Origin: CAVPDE01 sp963707125
Lineage (GTDB): Bacteria; Desulfobacterota; DSM-4660; Desulfatiglandales; HGW-15
DNA: 64,000 nt
Direction: 5' to 3'
NCBI GenBank assembly: GCA_963707125.1
Contig: CAVPOU010000001.1
Coordinates: 1 to 64,000, forward strand
The first letter of the stretch is position 1; each line of letters begins with the position of its first letter. The translations under genes and the position numbers were made by a program. A model generated the notes under the pieces. It did not search any database. It saw only the letters and a program-made list of their open reading frames with translations, and had not been told where the DNA came from. Shown here piece after piece: positions 26,710 through 35,122 of this stretch.

Positions 26710-26982
26710 ATGGGTGACAAACTGATCAACATCGGTTTCGGGAATTCCGTTGTTTCAAGACGGGTGGTCGCCATTATCTCGCCCAACGCGGCACCCATCA
26801 GGCGTCTTCGTGATGAAGCCCGCGAAGAAAAGAGACTCATTGATGCGACCCAAGGGAGAAAGACCCGGTCGGTCATTATTACGGACAGCAATCACGTGAT
26901 CCTTTCAGCCATTCAGTCGGAAACCATTGCCCAGCGTTTCAGCCCGGACGGCAAGATTTTCAGGGAAGACATAGAAGAATGA
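26710..26982 (+). CDS. DUF370 / RemA-like regulatory protein
   Basis: A 90-residue RemA-type DNA-binding protein (LINIGFGNSVVSRRVVAIIS; AAPIRRLRDEAREEKRLIDA). In Bacillus RemA forms ring-like oligomers that bind DNA and activate matrix genes; in proteobacteria the role is unproven. I prefer the ATG at 26710 because AAGGGGG is then 7 bases away; the ATG at 26704 is too close. The stop overlaps the gmk start. Confidence 0.88.
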   Translation: MGDKLINIGFGNSVVSRRVVAIISPNAAPIRRLRDEAREEKRLIDATQGRKTRSVIITDSNHVILSAIQSETIAQRFSPDGKIFREDIEE

Positions 26983-27596
26983 GCGCAGCCGGTCGAATTT
27001 TTGTCGTCTCCGGTCCATCCGGATCAGGTAAGTCCACCCTCATCCGCGAGGTGAGACAGAAGGTCTCAGACCTGGGCTACAGCATCTCCCACACAAGCCG
27101 ACCCCCCAGGGGCCAAGAAAAGAATGGCGTGGAGTACCATTTTGTCAGCAAAGAGAGCTTCCAGAAAATGATCGACAACGGAGACTTTGTAGAGTGGGCA
27201 GAGGTCTATCAGGATTTTTACGGCACCTCCGTGTCCAGCCTTAAGAGCCAGGTCACGCTCGGACTGGACGTGATCATGGATATTGATGTTCAGGGCGCAA
27301 GAAACATCAAGGACCACTTCAAGGAAGCGATTCTGATCTATGTGCTTCCCCCTTCGCTGGAGATCCTTGAAAAGCGGCTGAGGGAGAGAGGCACTGACGA
27401 TGAAAAAGCGATCCGCACAAGACTGAAGAAGGCAGCAAAGGAGATCAAGAACTGTGTCTCTTATGACTACCTCCTCTTCAACAACGATCTCAAGCAAGCG
27501 GTGGAGGAGCTGAAATCCATCATTATCGCGGAACGATGCCGGAGGCCGGTCCAACTTCCCAAGGCTCAAACCCTATACAACCTAGGCCCCCATTAA
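26979..27596 (+). CDS. gmk: guanylate kinase
   Basis: A 205-residue kinase converting GMP to GDP. The P-loop is GPSGSGKST (residues 12-20). The GMP site shows SHTSRPPRGQEKNGVEYHF and GDFVEWAEVY; the lid is GTDDEKAIRTRLKKAAKEI. The ATG overlaps the remA stop (ATGA). In many relatives rpoZ follows; here it does not. Confidence 0.96.
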   Translation: MSAAGRIFVVSGPSGSGKSTLIREVRQKVSDLGYSISHTSRPPRGQEKNGVEYHFVSKESFQKMIDNGDFVEWAEVYQDFYGTSVSSLKSQVTLGLDVIMDIDVQGARNIKDHFKEAILIYVLPPSLEILEKRLRERGTDDEKAIRTRLKKAAKEIKNCVSYDYLLFNNDLKQAVEELKSIIIAERCRRPVQLPKAQTLYNLGPH

Positions 27597-27678
27597 GCGG
27601 GCTCTTTCGGCGATTGGGCAGATCGCCCGGCCTGGTGCTGAAATCTCTGGATCCTTCCCAGTTTCGGAGGGAAGTAGG

Positions 27679-27736
27679 GAGTAAGCAGCAGGCAGTATTT
27701 CTCTCTGCTTACTGCGTACTGCATACTGCTTACTCA
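27679..27736. repeat. inverted repeat of GTAAGCAG / CTGCTTAC words
   Basis: AGTAAGCAGCAGGCAGTA at the left faces GCGTACTGCATACTGCTTAC at the right, and CTGCTTACTGC lies between. It is a palindromic, low-complexity intergenic repeat in the gap between gmk and rlmB. Confidence 0.6.
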
Positions 27737-27794
27737 TTGATGTCTACCCGAGGGAGGTATAAGGATCAGCGCGGAAGATCAAAAAGGCTTCTCT

Positions 27795-28532
27795 TTGATC
27801 CCCGGCTTTCACGCAGTCAGGGAGAGTCTCATCAGGACCCCTGAAAAGCTGCGCGAAGTCTGGATTGGGTCGAGCAGGAAGGGGGCAAGGGCCGAGGAGA
27901 TCGTCAAGCTCGGAGAGGAGAAGGGTGTTCCGGTTCATTTCAAAGATTTCCATGAAATAGAAGCCATCATGCCTGGAGCCACCCACCAGGGTTTTGTTGC
28001 TCTTGCAGAGACTTTCTCTTATACGGAACTCGAAGACCTGATCGAGAGGTCTCGTCATGAGCCGGGCTATGCTCTTCTTGTCGTGGCTGATCACATCACC
28101 GATGAAGGAAATCTCGGGGCCCTTATCAGAACAGCAGCCTTCTTTGGCGTGCACGGCCTGATCCTGCCCAAAGACCGGTCGGCGAAAATCACAGGCAAGC
28201 TTCTCAAGAGGACCTCCGGAGCCTACGCTTCCCTGCCCATTTCCCAGGTGGTCAATCTGGGAAGGGCACTGGATCTTCTCGCCGGAAAAGGTTTCTGGAT
28301 TATCGGTGCAGCCGGAGAAGCGCAGGAGTCCCTCTATCATTTTGACTGGAAAAGGGATGTGGTTCTCATCCTCGGGAGTGAAAGCAAGGGCCTCAGCCAT
28401 TCCGTCAGAGATCGTTGCCATGAGCTGGTCAAGATCCCCGGATCCGGGAGGGTGGAATCGCTCAACCTTTCTGTTGCAGGGGGAGTGATCCTTTCCGAGA
28501 TTGTCCGTCAACGGGGAAGCAAGGGTAAATGA
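27795..28532 (+). CDS. TrmH/SpoU family 2'-O-ribose methyltransferase (RlmB-like)
   Basis: A SAM-dependent RNA methyltransferase, probably acting on 23S rRNA guanosine (RlmB type), 245 residues as drawn. An N-terminal substrate-binding domain (FHAVRESLIRTPEKLREVWI) leads to the SpoU knot with motif 1 DEGNLGALIRTAAFFGV, motif 2 VLILGSESKGLS and motif 3 IPGSGRVESLNLSVA. The start is unsure. The TTG at 27795 has only AAGG upstream, while a strong GGGAGG (27750) serves no standard start codon in this frame. Confidence 0.87.
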   Translation: MIPGFHAVRESLIRTPEKLREVWIGSSRKGARAEEIVKLGEEKGVPVHFKDFHEIEAIMPGATHQGFVALAETFSYTELEDLIERSRHEPGYALLVVADHITDEGNLGALIRTAAFFGVHGLILPKDRSAKITGKLLKRTSGAYASLPISQVVNLGRALDLLAGKGFWIIGAAGEAQESLYHFDWKRDVVLILGSESKGLSHSVRDRCHELVKIPGSGRVESLNLSVAGGVILSEIVRQRGSKGK

Positions 28533-28549
28533 TTTGAAGAAAAGATCGA

Positions 28550-29158
28550 TCAGGAGGGCATGGGGAACGCCTTGAGCGCTCCGGTCGATAGAAGCGCGTT
28601 GACAAGGGCGCATAAAGGCAGGCCCACCACATTGGTGTAGGAACCGGTAATCCCCTTCACAAGAAACGCTCCGATCCCCTGAATCGCATAACTGCCCGCC
28701 TTGCCGAAAGGCTCACCTGTTGCGACATATCCCAGGATTTCTCTCTTGGTCAGCACCTTAAAAGCGACGCTTGTCACAACCGCTTCGGAGTGAGCCTTCT
28801 GCGACTCAGGCGCTACCAGGCAAAAACCGGTAATGACCCTGTGTTCTTTACCGCTCAGTTTCTGTAGCATGGAAAAGGCTTCATCTTCATCTCCTGGTTT
28901 TCCGAGGACCGCACTGTCGAGGACCACGATCGTATCTGCCCCGAGGATCCAGTTGTCTCCGCATTTCTCAATGACCGCATGAGCTTTTGCTTCGGCCAGA
29001 AGCCGGGCATTCACGAGAGGATCACGAGACAGGGTGCCTTCCCTGACAAGGCTTGAGATGGTGCGAAAAGGAACCCCGATCTGCCTGAGAAGTTGCTTTC
29101 TTCTCGGGGATGCTGAGGCAAGCACAAGGGGAGAGTCTTTGCTGATGGGGCGAGTCAT
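28550..29158 (-). CDS. maf: Maf family nucleotide pyrophosphatase
   Basis: A 202-residue house-cleaning pyrophosphatase of non-canonical NTPs (Maf/YhdE type). Signature motifs are LASASPRRKQLL near the N-terminus, ILGADTIVVLD with the catalytic aspartate, GKEHRVITGF, and GSYAIQGIGAFLVKGITGSY. Its start overlaps the TatD stop by four bases, so the two are one transcript. It converges on rlmB. Confidence 0.94.
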   Translation of the reverse strand: MTRPISKDSPLVLASASPRRKQLLRQIGVPFRTISSLVREGTLSRDPLVNARLLAEAKAHAVIEKCGDNWILGADTIVVLDSAVLGKPGDEDEAFSMLQKLSGKEHRVITGFCLVAPESQKAHSEAVVTSVAFKVLTKREILGYVATGEPFGKAGSYAIQGIGAFLVKGITGSYTNVVGLPLCALVNALLSTGALKAFPMPS

Positions 29159-29928
29159 ATCTTATCCGGCAAATTGAAAAGGCGTATGGTGTTTGCTGAG
29201 GTTGCTTCTGTCAGTTTCTCTAATTCCATTTGTCTCAACTGTGCAATCTTTTCTGCCGTGTGCCTGACGTAGAGAGGTTCGTTTCGTTTTCCTCTGAACG
29301 GTACCGGGGTCAGGTAGGGACAGTCTGTCTCCACAAGCAACCTCTCCAGCGGGATCCGCGAGGCTGCGGTCTGCGTGTCCACTGCGTTCTTGTAAGTCAC
29401 CGTGCCGGGGAAGGAAATGCAGAAACCCATTTCGACAAGAGCCATGGCAAGATCGTAATTTCCTGAGAAGCAGTGGATCACGCCCCGGTATAGCCTTTTT
29501 CTCTTCCTCAAAATGCTGAGGAGGTCGCTGTGAGCATCGCGGTCGTGAATGATGACCGGAAGGTCCAGTTCGAAGGCGATGTCCAGCTGGCGCTCAAATG
29601 CCTGAACCTGCTTGTCAGGGGGTGAATGGCGACGAAAGAAATCAAGGCCTATCTCGCCCCAGGCAACTACCTTGGGTTCAGAAGATAAGGTCCTGAGTTT
29701 TTCCAGGTCTTTGGGGTCCGCCTCCTTGGCGTTGTGAGGGTGATACCCCACGGTAGCGTAAATGGACTCATATTTCTTAGCGATTTCGATTGCTTTCCTC
29801 GAGCTGGCCAGATCGATGCCGATCGTCACCATGCGAGTCACTCCCCCTTGAAGAGCTCTCTTGATAACCAGATCGCGGTCGGTATCAAAATCTTCCATGT
29901 CTAGGTGGGCATGGCTGTCAATCAACAT
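29155..29928 (-). CDS. tatD: TatD family metal-dependent deoxyribonuclease
   Basis: A 257-residue TIM-barrel hydrolase. The metal ligands appear in order: DSHAHLD (H6, H8), VVAWGEIGLDFF (Glu), PVIIHDRDAH (His), HCFSG (His) and VETDCPYLTP (Asp). Length is typical. It would act as a 3'-5' exonuclease on DNA or a related hydrolase in the cytoplasm. It is translationally coupled to maf. Confidence 0.94.
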   Translation of the reverse strand: MLIDSHAHLDMEDFDTDRDLVIKRALQGGVTRMVTIGIDLASSRKAIEIAKKYESIYATVGYHPHNAKEADPKDLEKLRTLSSEPKVVAWGEIGLDFFRRHSPPDKQVQAFERQLDIAFELDLPVIIHDRDAHSDLLSILRKRKRLYRGVIHCFSGNYDLAMALVEMGFCISFPGTVTYKNAVDTQTAASRIPLERLLVETDCPYLTPVPFRGKRNEPLYVRHTAEKIAQLRQMELEKLTEATSANTIRLFNLPDKI

Positions 29929-30010
29929 AAAATAATTTCTATTCTCGTCATTTCAGTAAGTTATAATCGTTTAAGCCTATCAAACCCTCTGGTTATTACA
30001 ATGAAATAGG

Positions 30011-30038
30011 TTGCAAATTCTACAGAAATCTATACAAT
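30011..30038 (+). promoter_or_regulatory. possible promoter of the GspE-like gene
   Basis: TTGCAA (30011-30016) and TACAAT (30033-30038) are spaced by 16 bases in an AT-rich stretch 38 bases before the start codon. This is a fair but not perfect sigma-70 match. Confidence 0.45.
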
Positions 30039-30075
30039 ATTCTACTGAATAACAAAAACGAGGTCAGTTTTCCGA

Positions 30076-32394
30076 ATGGCTGCAATTGTCACGCCCGAGC
30101 AACAAGCAGTTCCTACAGAGAAAATCCTTGAGGAACAGCTTAAGTTCCAGAAAAGACTCAATAACATCACAAACAAGATCCACGCTGCCAAGGATACGAA
30201 CGATATCCTCCTGAATCTCCAGGTAGAGATCCTAGGCCTTTTCGACGCGGACAGGATCACCATCTACATGGTGGACGGCATCAAGCGGCAAATTGTGTCG
30301 AGATTCAAGACAGGAAATGAAGTTTCTGAGATTCGTGTTCCCATCGGGAATGACAGTATCGCGGGGTATTGTGCCGCCTCAGGGAAAATGGTCAATATTA
30401 CAAATGCTTACGATGAAAGCGAACTCAAGAAACTCAGCACGAGCCTGGTGTTTGACAAAAGCTGGGATGAAAAGACAGGCTACAAGACGAATCAGGTTCT
30501 TGTGGCACCCGTGTCCTACAACAAGTACCTCCTTGGCGTGATCCAGTTCATCAACAAGAAAAGCGGCAAGCATTTCACCCAGGAAGACCAGACGTCTGTC
30601 CAGGAAATAGCCAAGGTCCTCGGAATTGCATTCTTCAACAATCAGAAGGCGACGCAGAAAAGGAGGCCTACCAAGTTTGACTATCTGATTGCGAACAACA
30701 TCATCACGGAAAAAGATCTGGAACAGGCCATCTCCTCCTCCAGAAAAATAAAGAAATCGGTGGAGTCCATTCTTGTCTCGGATCTCCAGGTGAACAGGGA
30801 AGACATCGGCAAATCCCTGGCTGCCTATTACAAGACCCGCTTCGTGCCCTACGATGAGAAGATGGTGATTCCCGGGGACGTGCTCAAAGGATTGAGGGCA
30901 AGCTTTCTCAAGAACAATGTTTTTGTCCCTGTATCTCAAACCGGGAACAGAGTCGTCATCGCGATGGAGAACCCGGACTACCTGCCCGCTAGGGATACCA
31001 TCCGGCGGCTCATACCCGGAAAAGAGTTTGAGTACTGTGTAGCCCTCAAAGAGGATATTTTCAAGATGATCGACCTCTTCTTCGATGTGAAGAGATCGAG
31101 CTTGATGGAAGATGCGGGGAGCATTGAAGACATTCTGGGACAACTCGAACCCTCCGAGGAGGAGGGCGCTGAAGACGCGGAGAAGGTGAGTGAAGAAGAC
31201 AACGCGATCGTTCAGCTTGTGAACAAGATGATCATCGATGCGTACAGCCGGAATGCTTCGGATATCCACATTGAGCCGCGCCACGGAAAGAACCATGCCC
31301 ACATCAGAGTCAGGATTGATGGAGCCTGTCAGCTCTATCAAACCGTTCCTTACACGTACAAGAGAGCGATTGTTTCACGAATCAAGATCATGGCGGATCT
31401 CGACATTGCTGAGAGGAGGCTCCCCCAGGACGGTAAAATCAAGTTCAGGAAATACGCGCCGCTGGACATCGAACTCCGTGTGGCCACGATCCCGACCGCC
31501 GGAGGGAATGAGGATGTGGTCATGCGCCTTCTGGCAACTGGTGAGCCCATGCCTCTCGAAAAGATGGCGATGAGTGACAGGAACTACAGAGTCTTCACCG
31601 AGATGATCCAGAAACCTTACGGCATCGTTCTTGTGGTCGGGCCCACCGGAAGCGGCAAAACCACCACACTCCACGCAGCGCTGCACTTTATCAACAAACC
31701 GGAAACCAAGATATGGACGGCTGAAGACCCCGTGGAAATCACCCAGGAAGGCCTTCGCCAGGTGCAGGTTCAACCGAAGATCGGGTTTGACTTCGCGACA
31801 GCTATGAGGTCTTTCCTCAGAGCCGACCCAGACGTGATTATGGTGGGCGAGATGCGCGACCACGAAACCGTTTCCACCGGCATTGAAGCTTCTCTAACCG
31901 GTCACCTGGTCTTCAGTACTCTCCACACCAACAGCGCACCAGAAACGATCACCAGGCTTCTGGACATGGGAATGGATCCCTTTAACTTTGCAGACGCCTT
32001 GCTCGGAGTCCTTGCCCAGCGCCTGGTGAGGACCCTCTGCAAAGACTGCAAGGAAGCGTATAACCCTCCCAGAGAGGAATATGACGCTCTGGTGAGATCT
32101 TATGCCGGGGACTTCGATGCTCTTGGTTTCCAGTACAACTCCGACCTTGTCCTCTACAAGCCCAAAGGATGTGCAAAGTGCGGAAACACGGGGTACAAGG
32201 GCAGGACAGGGATCCACGAGATCATTGTTGGGACAGACCCGCTGAAATCTCTGATCCAGGGGAGGGCCAAGATGGAGGAGATCAGGGTGCAGGCGATGAA
32301 GGACGGCATGACCACGCTGATGCAGGACGGTATCCGCAAGACCCTTCTCGGCATGACGGATCTCATGCAGGTCAGGAAGGTATGTATCAAATAG
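30076..32394 (+). CDS. GspE/PilB-type secretion ATPase with N-terminal GAF domain
   Basis: A 772-residue hexameric motor ATPase. Residues about 28-190 form a GAF domain (LFDADRITIYMVDG; VRVP-like IRVPIGNDSIAGYCAASG). Residues 200-350 are the MshEN/GspE N-domain. The ATPase core has Walker A GPTGSGKTT at about 522, an Asp box (MVGEMRDHET) and a His box (STLHTNSAPE). A tetracysteine zinc motif (CKDC near 655, CAKC near 699) identifies the GspE/PilB branch. No pilin, GspF/PilC or secretin genes are beside it, so it is an orphan motor. A GAF domain, which binds cyclic nucleotides or small ligands, would allow direct signal control of a type II secretion or type IV pilus machine. Confidence 0.93.
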   Translation: MAAIVTPEQQAVPTEKILEEQLKFQKRLNNITNKIHAAKDTNDILLNLQVEILGLFDADRITIYMVDGIKRQIVSRFKTGNEVSEIRVPIGNDSIAGYCAASGKMVNITNAYDESELKKLSTSLVFDKSWDEKTGYKTNQVLVAPVSYNKYLLGVIQFINKKSGKHFTQEDQTSVQEIAKVLGIAFFNNQKATQKRRPTKFDYLIANNIITEKDLEQAISSSRKIKKSVESILVSDLQVNREDIGKSLAAYYKTRFVPYDEKMVIPGDVLKGLRASFLKNNVFVPVSQTGNRVVIAMENPDYLPARDTIRRLIPGKEFEYCVALKEDIFKMIDLFFDVKRSSLMEDAGSIEDILGQLEPSEEEGAEDAEKVSEEDNAIVQLVNKMIIDAYSRNASDIHIEPRHGKNHAHIRVRIDGACQLYQTVPYTYKRAIVSRIKIMADLDIAERRLPQDGKIKFRKYAPLDIELRVATIPTAGGNEDVVMRLLATGEPMPLEKMAMSDRNYRVFTEMIQKPYGIVLVVGPTGSGKTTTLHAALHFINKPETKIWTAEDPVEITQEGLRQVQVQPKIGFDFATAMRSFLRADPDVIMVGEMRDHETVSTGIEASLTGHLVFSTLHTNSAPETITRLLDMGMDPFNFADALLGVLAQRLVRTLCKDCKEAYNPPREEYDALVRSYAGDFDALGFQYNSDLVLYKPKGCAKCGNTGYKGRTGIHEIIVGTDPLKSLIQGRAKMEEIRVQAMKDGMTTLMQDGIRKTLLGMTDLMQVRKVCIK

Positions 32395-32502
32395 GGCGCA
32401 AGGTACACGGCACAAGGCCCATGGTAAGAAAACAAGTAACAGTAAAGGGATAAGAAAAGATGTAGGGTTGTTCAACAGGGTCAAGTCGATAGGCTTGAAA
32501 GG

Positions 32503-32538
32503 AAAGGCGCAGGACATGATTTCATGGCCTGCGCCTTT
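32503..32538 (+). terminator. strong hairpin downstream of the GspE-like gene
   Basis: AAAGGCGCAGG (32503-32513) and CCTGCGCCTTT (32528-32538) pair perfectly over 11 bases; the inner CATGA/TCATG (32515-32526) extends the stem with a two-base loop. CGCGTTTT follows. It may end transcription from both the GspE gene and the converging argC, though it lies 110 bases from the stop codon. Confidence 0.5.
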
Positions 32539-32566
32539 CGCGTTTTACTGTACGTCGCAATGACTT

Positions 32567-32616
32567 GCCCTGTTAAATCGGCTTTGCCGTCTCGCATCGC
32601 GAGAATTTAACAGGGC
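32567..32616. repeat. 50-nt perfect three-way-junction element
   Basis: GCCCTGTTAAAT (32567-32578) pairs with ATTTAACAGGGC (32605-32616). Between them are exactly two adjoining hairpins, CGGC-TTT-GCCG (32579-32589) and TCTCGC-ATC-GCGAGA (32590-32604), with no unpaired base at the junction. It is non-coding and lies between convergent genes. I know of no named element with this sequence. Confidence 0.8.
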
Positions 32617-32700
32617 GGGGATGAGGGCAACGCAGCCCTTCGACTTTGCTCAGGGCCATGAGCCTGTCGAATGGCAGATGGATGTTTTTCATCAGCCTGC
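32617..32700. repeat. decayed MITE-like copy with a nested palindrome
   Basis: GGGGATGAGGGCAACGCAG and, after an interruption, GATGTTTTTCATCAGCCTGC correspond to one end of the elements at 8906 and 14806. The interruption (about 32636-32674, CCCTTCGACTTTGCTCAGGG... ending in GTCGAATGG) is a member of the same nested palindrome found in the composite repeats at 22.8 and 53.55 kb. Confidence 0.6.
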
Positions 32701-33761
32701 TATGGATATTGTCCCGGCCTCATCAGCCCTGCGGTCTCATCCAGCCCGAACATGATGTTCATGTTTTGCACTGCACTTCCGGCCTGGCCTTTCACAAGGT
32801 TGTCAATCACGCTCACCACGATGAGCTTTCCTGTTCTCGGATCGAGGTTCAGGGAGAGGTTGCAGAAGTTGCTGCCACGGACATCGGTGCTCGTGAGCAT
32901 CCTTTCCGGCCCGAAGATCCTGACAAAGGTATCCTCCTTGTAGAAGACGCGATACGCGTCGAGCACAGCCTGGATGTCCAGACCCGGTTTCAAGTTACCA
33001 TAGATCGTGCTCAGAATGCCACGGCAGAGAGGAATCACATGGGGAGTGAAGGTAATCCGCATCTCCTTGCCCGCCACAAGTCCGAGCTCCCGCTCTATTT
33101 CATAGACGTGCTGATGGCCTGAGATCTTGTAAGCATGGATGGCGTCATAGCGAGCAGGGTAATGAAAAATGGGATTGGGTTTTTTCCCTGCTCCGGAAAC
33201 GCCGGTTTTCGAATCGCAGATGATAGACCCTTGGTCGATCAAGCCTGATTTCACGGCAGGAGCAAGACCCAGGATGCAGCTCACGGCAAAGCATCCGGGG
33301 TTGCCGACCAGGCCGGCCTTCGCAATCTCTTTGCGGTGGAGCTCCGCGAGCCCGTAGACCGCTTTGGGGAGCAACTCTGGAGAGGCGTGCTCCTGGGCTT
33401 TTCCGATCCTTGCCGCATAACCTTTGTATGTCTCTACGTCATTAAATCGGAAATCACCGCTGTAATCCACGACCTTCGCCCCCTTGTTGAGCCAGTAGCG
33501 GGCTTCCTTTTGTCCCACACCATCCGGCGTTGCAAAAAAAACCACATCGAAGTCATCAGGACGCTTCGGGTCGTCCGCATCGATCAGGGGAAGGTCGCAA
33601 AACCCTTTCAGGTGCGGATAAAGGTCGCTGATGGGTTTGCCGATGTCCTGTTTGTCCAAAAGGGCTGCTATCTGGACATGGGGATGGCTGAACAGCAACT
33701 CGATCGCTCCGCATCCCCCATATCCACCGGCGCCGATGATACCTGCCTTGATTTTCTTCAT
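32700..33761 (-). CDS. argC: N-acetyl-gamma-glutamyl-phosphate reductase
   Basis: About 353 residues; it reduces N-acetylglutamyl phosphate to the semialdehyde in arginine synthesis. The nucleotide-binding start is IKAGIIGAGGYGGCGAIELL (GGYTG in most ArgC). The catalytic cysteine is in GLVGNPGCFAVSC (about C157). VSGAGKKP and the conserved IHAYKISGHQHVYEIE follow. The start at 33761 has AAGGAG 8 bases upstream; the ATG 6 bases earlier is too close. No other arg gene is nearby. Confidence 0.93.
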   Translation of the reverse strand: MKKIKAGIIGAGGYGGCGAIELLFSHPHVQIAALLDKQDIGKPISDLYPHLKGFCDLPLIDADDPKRPDDFDVVFFATPDGVGQKEARYWLNKGAKVVDYSGDFRFNDVETYKGYAARIGKAQEHASPELLPKAVYGLAELHRKEIAKAGLVGNPGCFAVSCILGLAPAVKSGLIDQGSIICDSKTGVSGAGKKPNPIFHYPARYDAIHAYKISGHQHVYEIERELGLVAGKEMRITFTPHVIPLCRGILSTIYGNLKPGLDIQAVLDAYRVFYKEDTFVRIFGPERMLTSTDVRGSNFCNLSLNLDPRTGKLIVVSVIDNLVKGQAGSAVQNMNIMFGLDETAGLMRPGQYP

Positions 33762-33815
33762 AGCCATTACTCCTTCTATATTCAGAGATCAGCGTTCAAC
33801 ATGCTAATCAAGAAA

Positions 33816-33890
33816 AAGTCAAAATTCGAAGCACTAAACTCGAAACAAATTCAAAATCCCAATGCTTCAAAAACCAAAACAAAAGAACTG
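33816..33890. repeat. composite intergenic repeat, copy 3 (degraded)
   Basis: AAAATTCGAAGCACTAAACTCGAAACAAATTC-type words, in plus orientation, belong to the same family as 18038 and 53507. It is diverged and short. Confidence 0.5.
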
Positions 33891-33967
33891 TGCTTTCAGG
33901 AGGCTCCTTTCGGGATTTGCATGTGTCTACTGTATTCTGTCTCCTTGTCTTCTGTATTCTTGCTCCC

Positions 33968-35003
33968 CTACACATTAAACCTGAACTGTATGATGTCTCC
34001 ATCCTTGACGATGTATTCTTTCCCCTCCAGGTGCACAAGGCCTTTTTGTTTGAGTTCGTGAACAGAGCCGTACTGCTTGAGATGGTCAAAAGAGAGAACT
34101 TCCGCCCTGATAAAACCTTTCTTCATATCCGTGTGAACCGTTCCGGCGGCCTCAAGGGCAGGCAATCCCTGCCTCAACGCCCACGCCCTGACTTCCTCGT
34201 TGAGCACCGTGAAAAAGGAGATGAGATTGAGAAGGCTGTAGGATCTTTTGATCACCCTGTCGAGGACGGATTCCTGAATGTGATAGGCCTCCATGAATTC
34301 CTTGGCCTCATCAGGAGTCATGGTCCCTATGTCCTTTTCCAGCCGGCCTCGAACAACCATCATTTCCACGTTGGGAGGGTTGCGCTTCCAGCCGGGCAAG
34401 GCCTCATCCTCATCGTCATTGTTGATGATCACCAGTTGCGGCTTTGCAGAGAGAAAAGTAAAACCTCTCAGGGTAGGAGCGGTCGGCCAATTCAGGGTTC
34501 ACACGCAAAGGATCGCCTGCTTCCAGAGTCTCCCGGCAGGCTTTGATAAGAGAGTGCTCTTCCTCGTCCGGCTTCTTGCCTCTCTTTGCGTCCAGCTCCA
34601 TGCGCTCGATTCTCTTCTCTGCAACCACGAGATCGCCGAGAATCATCTCCTCCTCGGTCTTCCAGAAATCAGTTTCCGGACCGGGTTCCAATCCTCCTGC
34701 AGTGAAGTTGCGGGTCACGTGAATCAGGGCGTCACAGATCCGAGCCTGAGTGAGGACGGCATTTTCAGCCTTGGCTCCCGCGGCGGAAGGCGCTTGAGAA
34801 GGCAAAAGGTACTCGATGTGGGCATAGGTTGACTTCTTGGGTTTAAAAACTTTGGTCAGAAATTCCACCCTCTCGTCCGGCACTTTGACGGTCGTGATGA
34901 GCTGGTCTGATCGAGAAGCCTTGTCTTCGCCTCTGGCCCCGGCAATGGCCGAAAAGATCGTTGATTTGCCGGACTGAGGCAGACCGATGAGGCCCAGTTT
35001 CAT
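33968..35003 (-). pseudogene. YchF-like P-loop NTPase with TGS domain, one frameshift
   Basis: An Obg-family NTPase (YchF/DUF933 type) of about 345 residues with the frame restored. The N-terminal loop is GLIGLPQSGKST (GLPNVGKST in classical YchF), then a coiled-coil insert, VIINNDDEDEALPGW in place of NKxD, and a C-terminal TGS-like domain (FDHLKQYGSVHELKQKGLVH; DGDIIQFRF). One extra base near 34474-34477 shifts the frame between LADRS and TLRGFTFLSAKPQL. The start at 35003 follows GGGAG. It probably associates with ribosomes as YchF does, but the loop differences suggest a separate subfamily. Confidence 0.85.
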
Positions 35004-35122
35004 AGGATCATCTCCCTTCCAAGAGGAATCCTTCACGGACTATACGATAGGCCGTCTTCATTTTCCAGAGGATTCTGGCGGAACGAAGATTTGTGAAAAC
35101 TTGAATTCTTTTTCCTTTTGGG

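Noticed and set aside
30379..31341. 320-codon minus-strand frame inside the GspE-like gene
   Set aside because: Shadow of a GC-rich coding strand; no ribosome site or family features.
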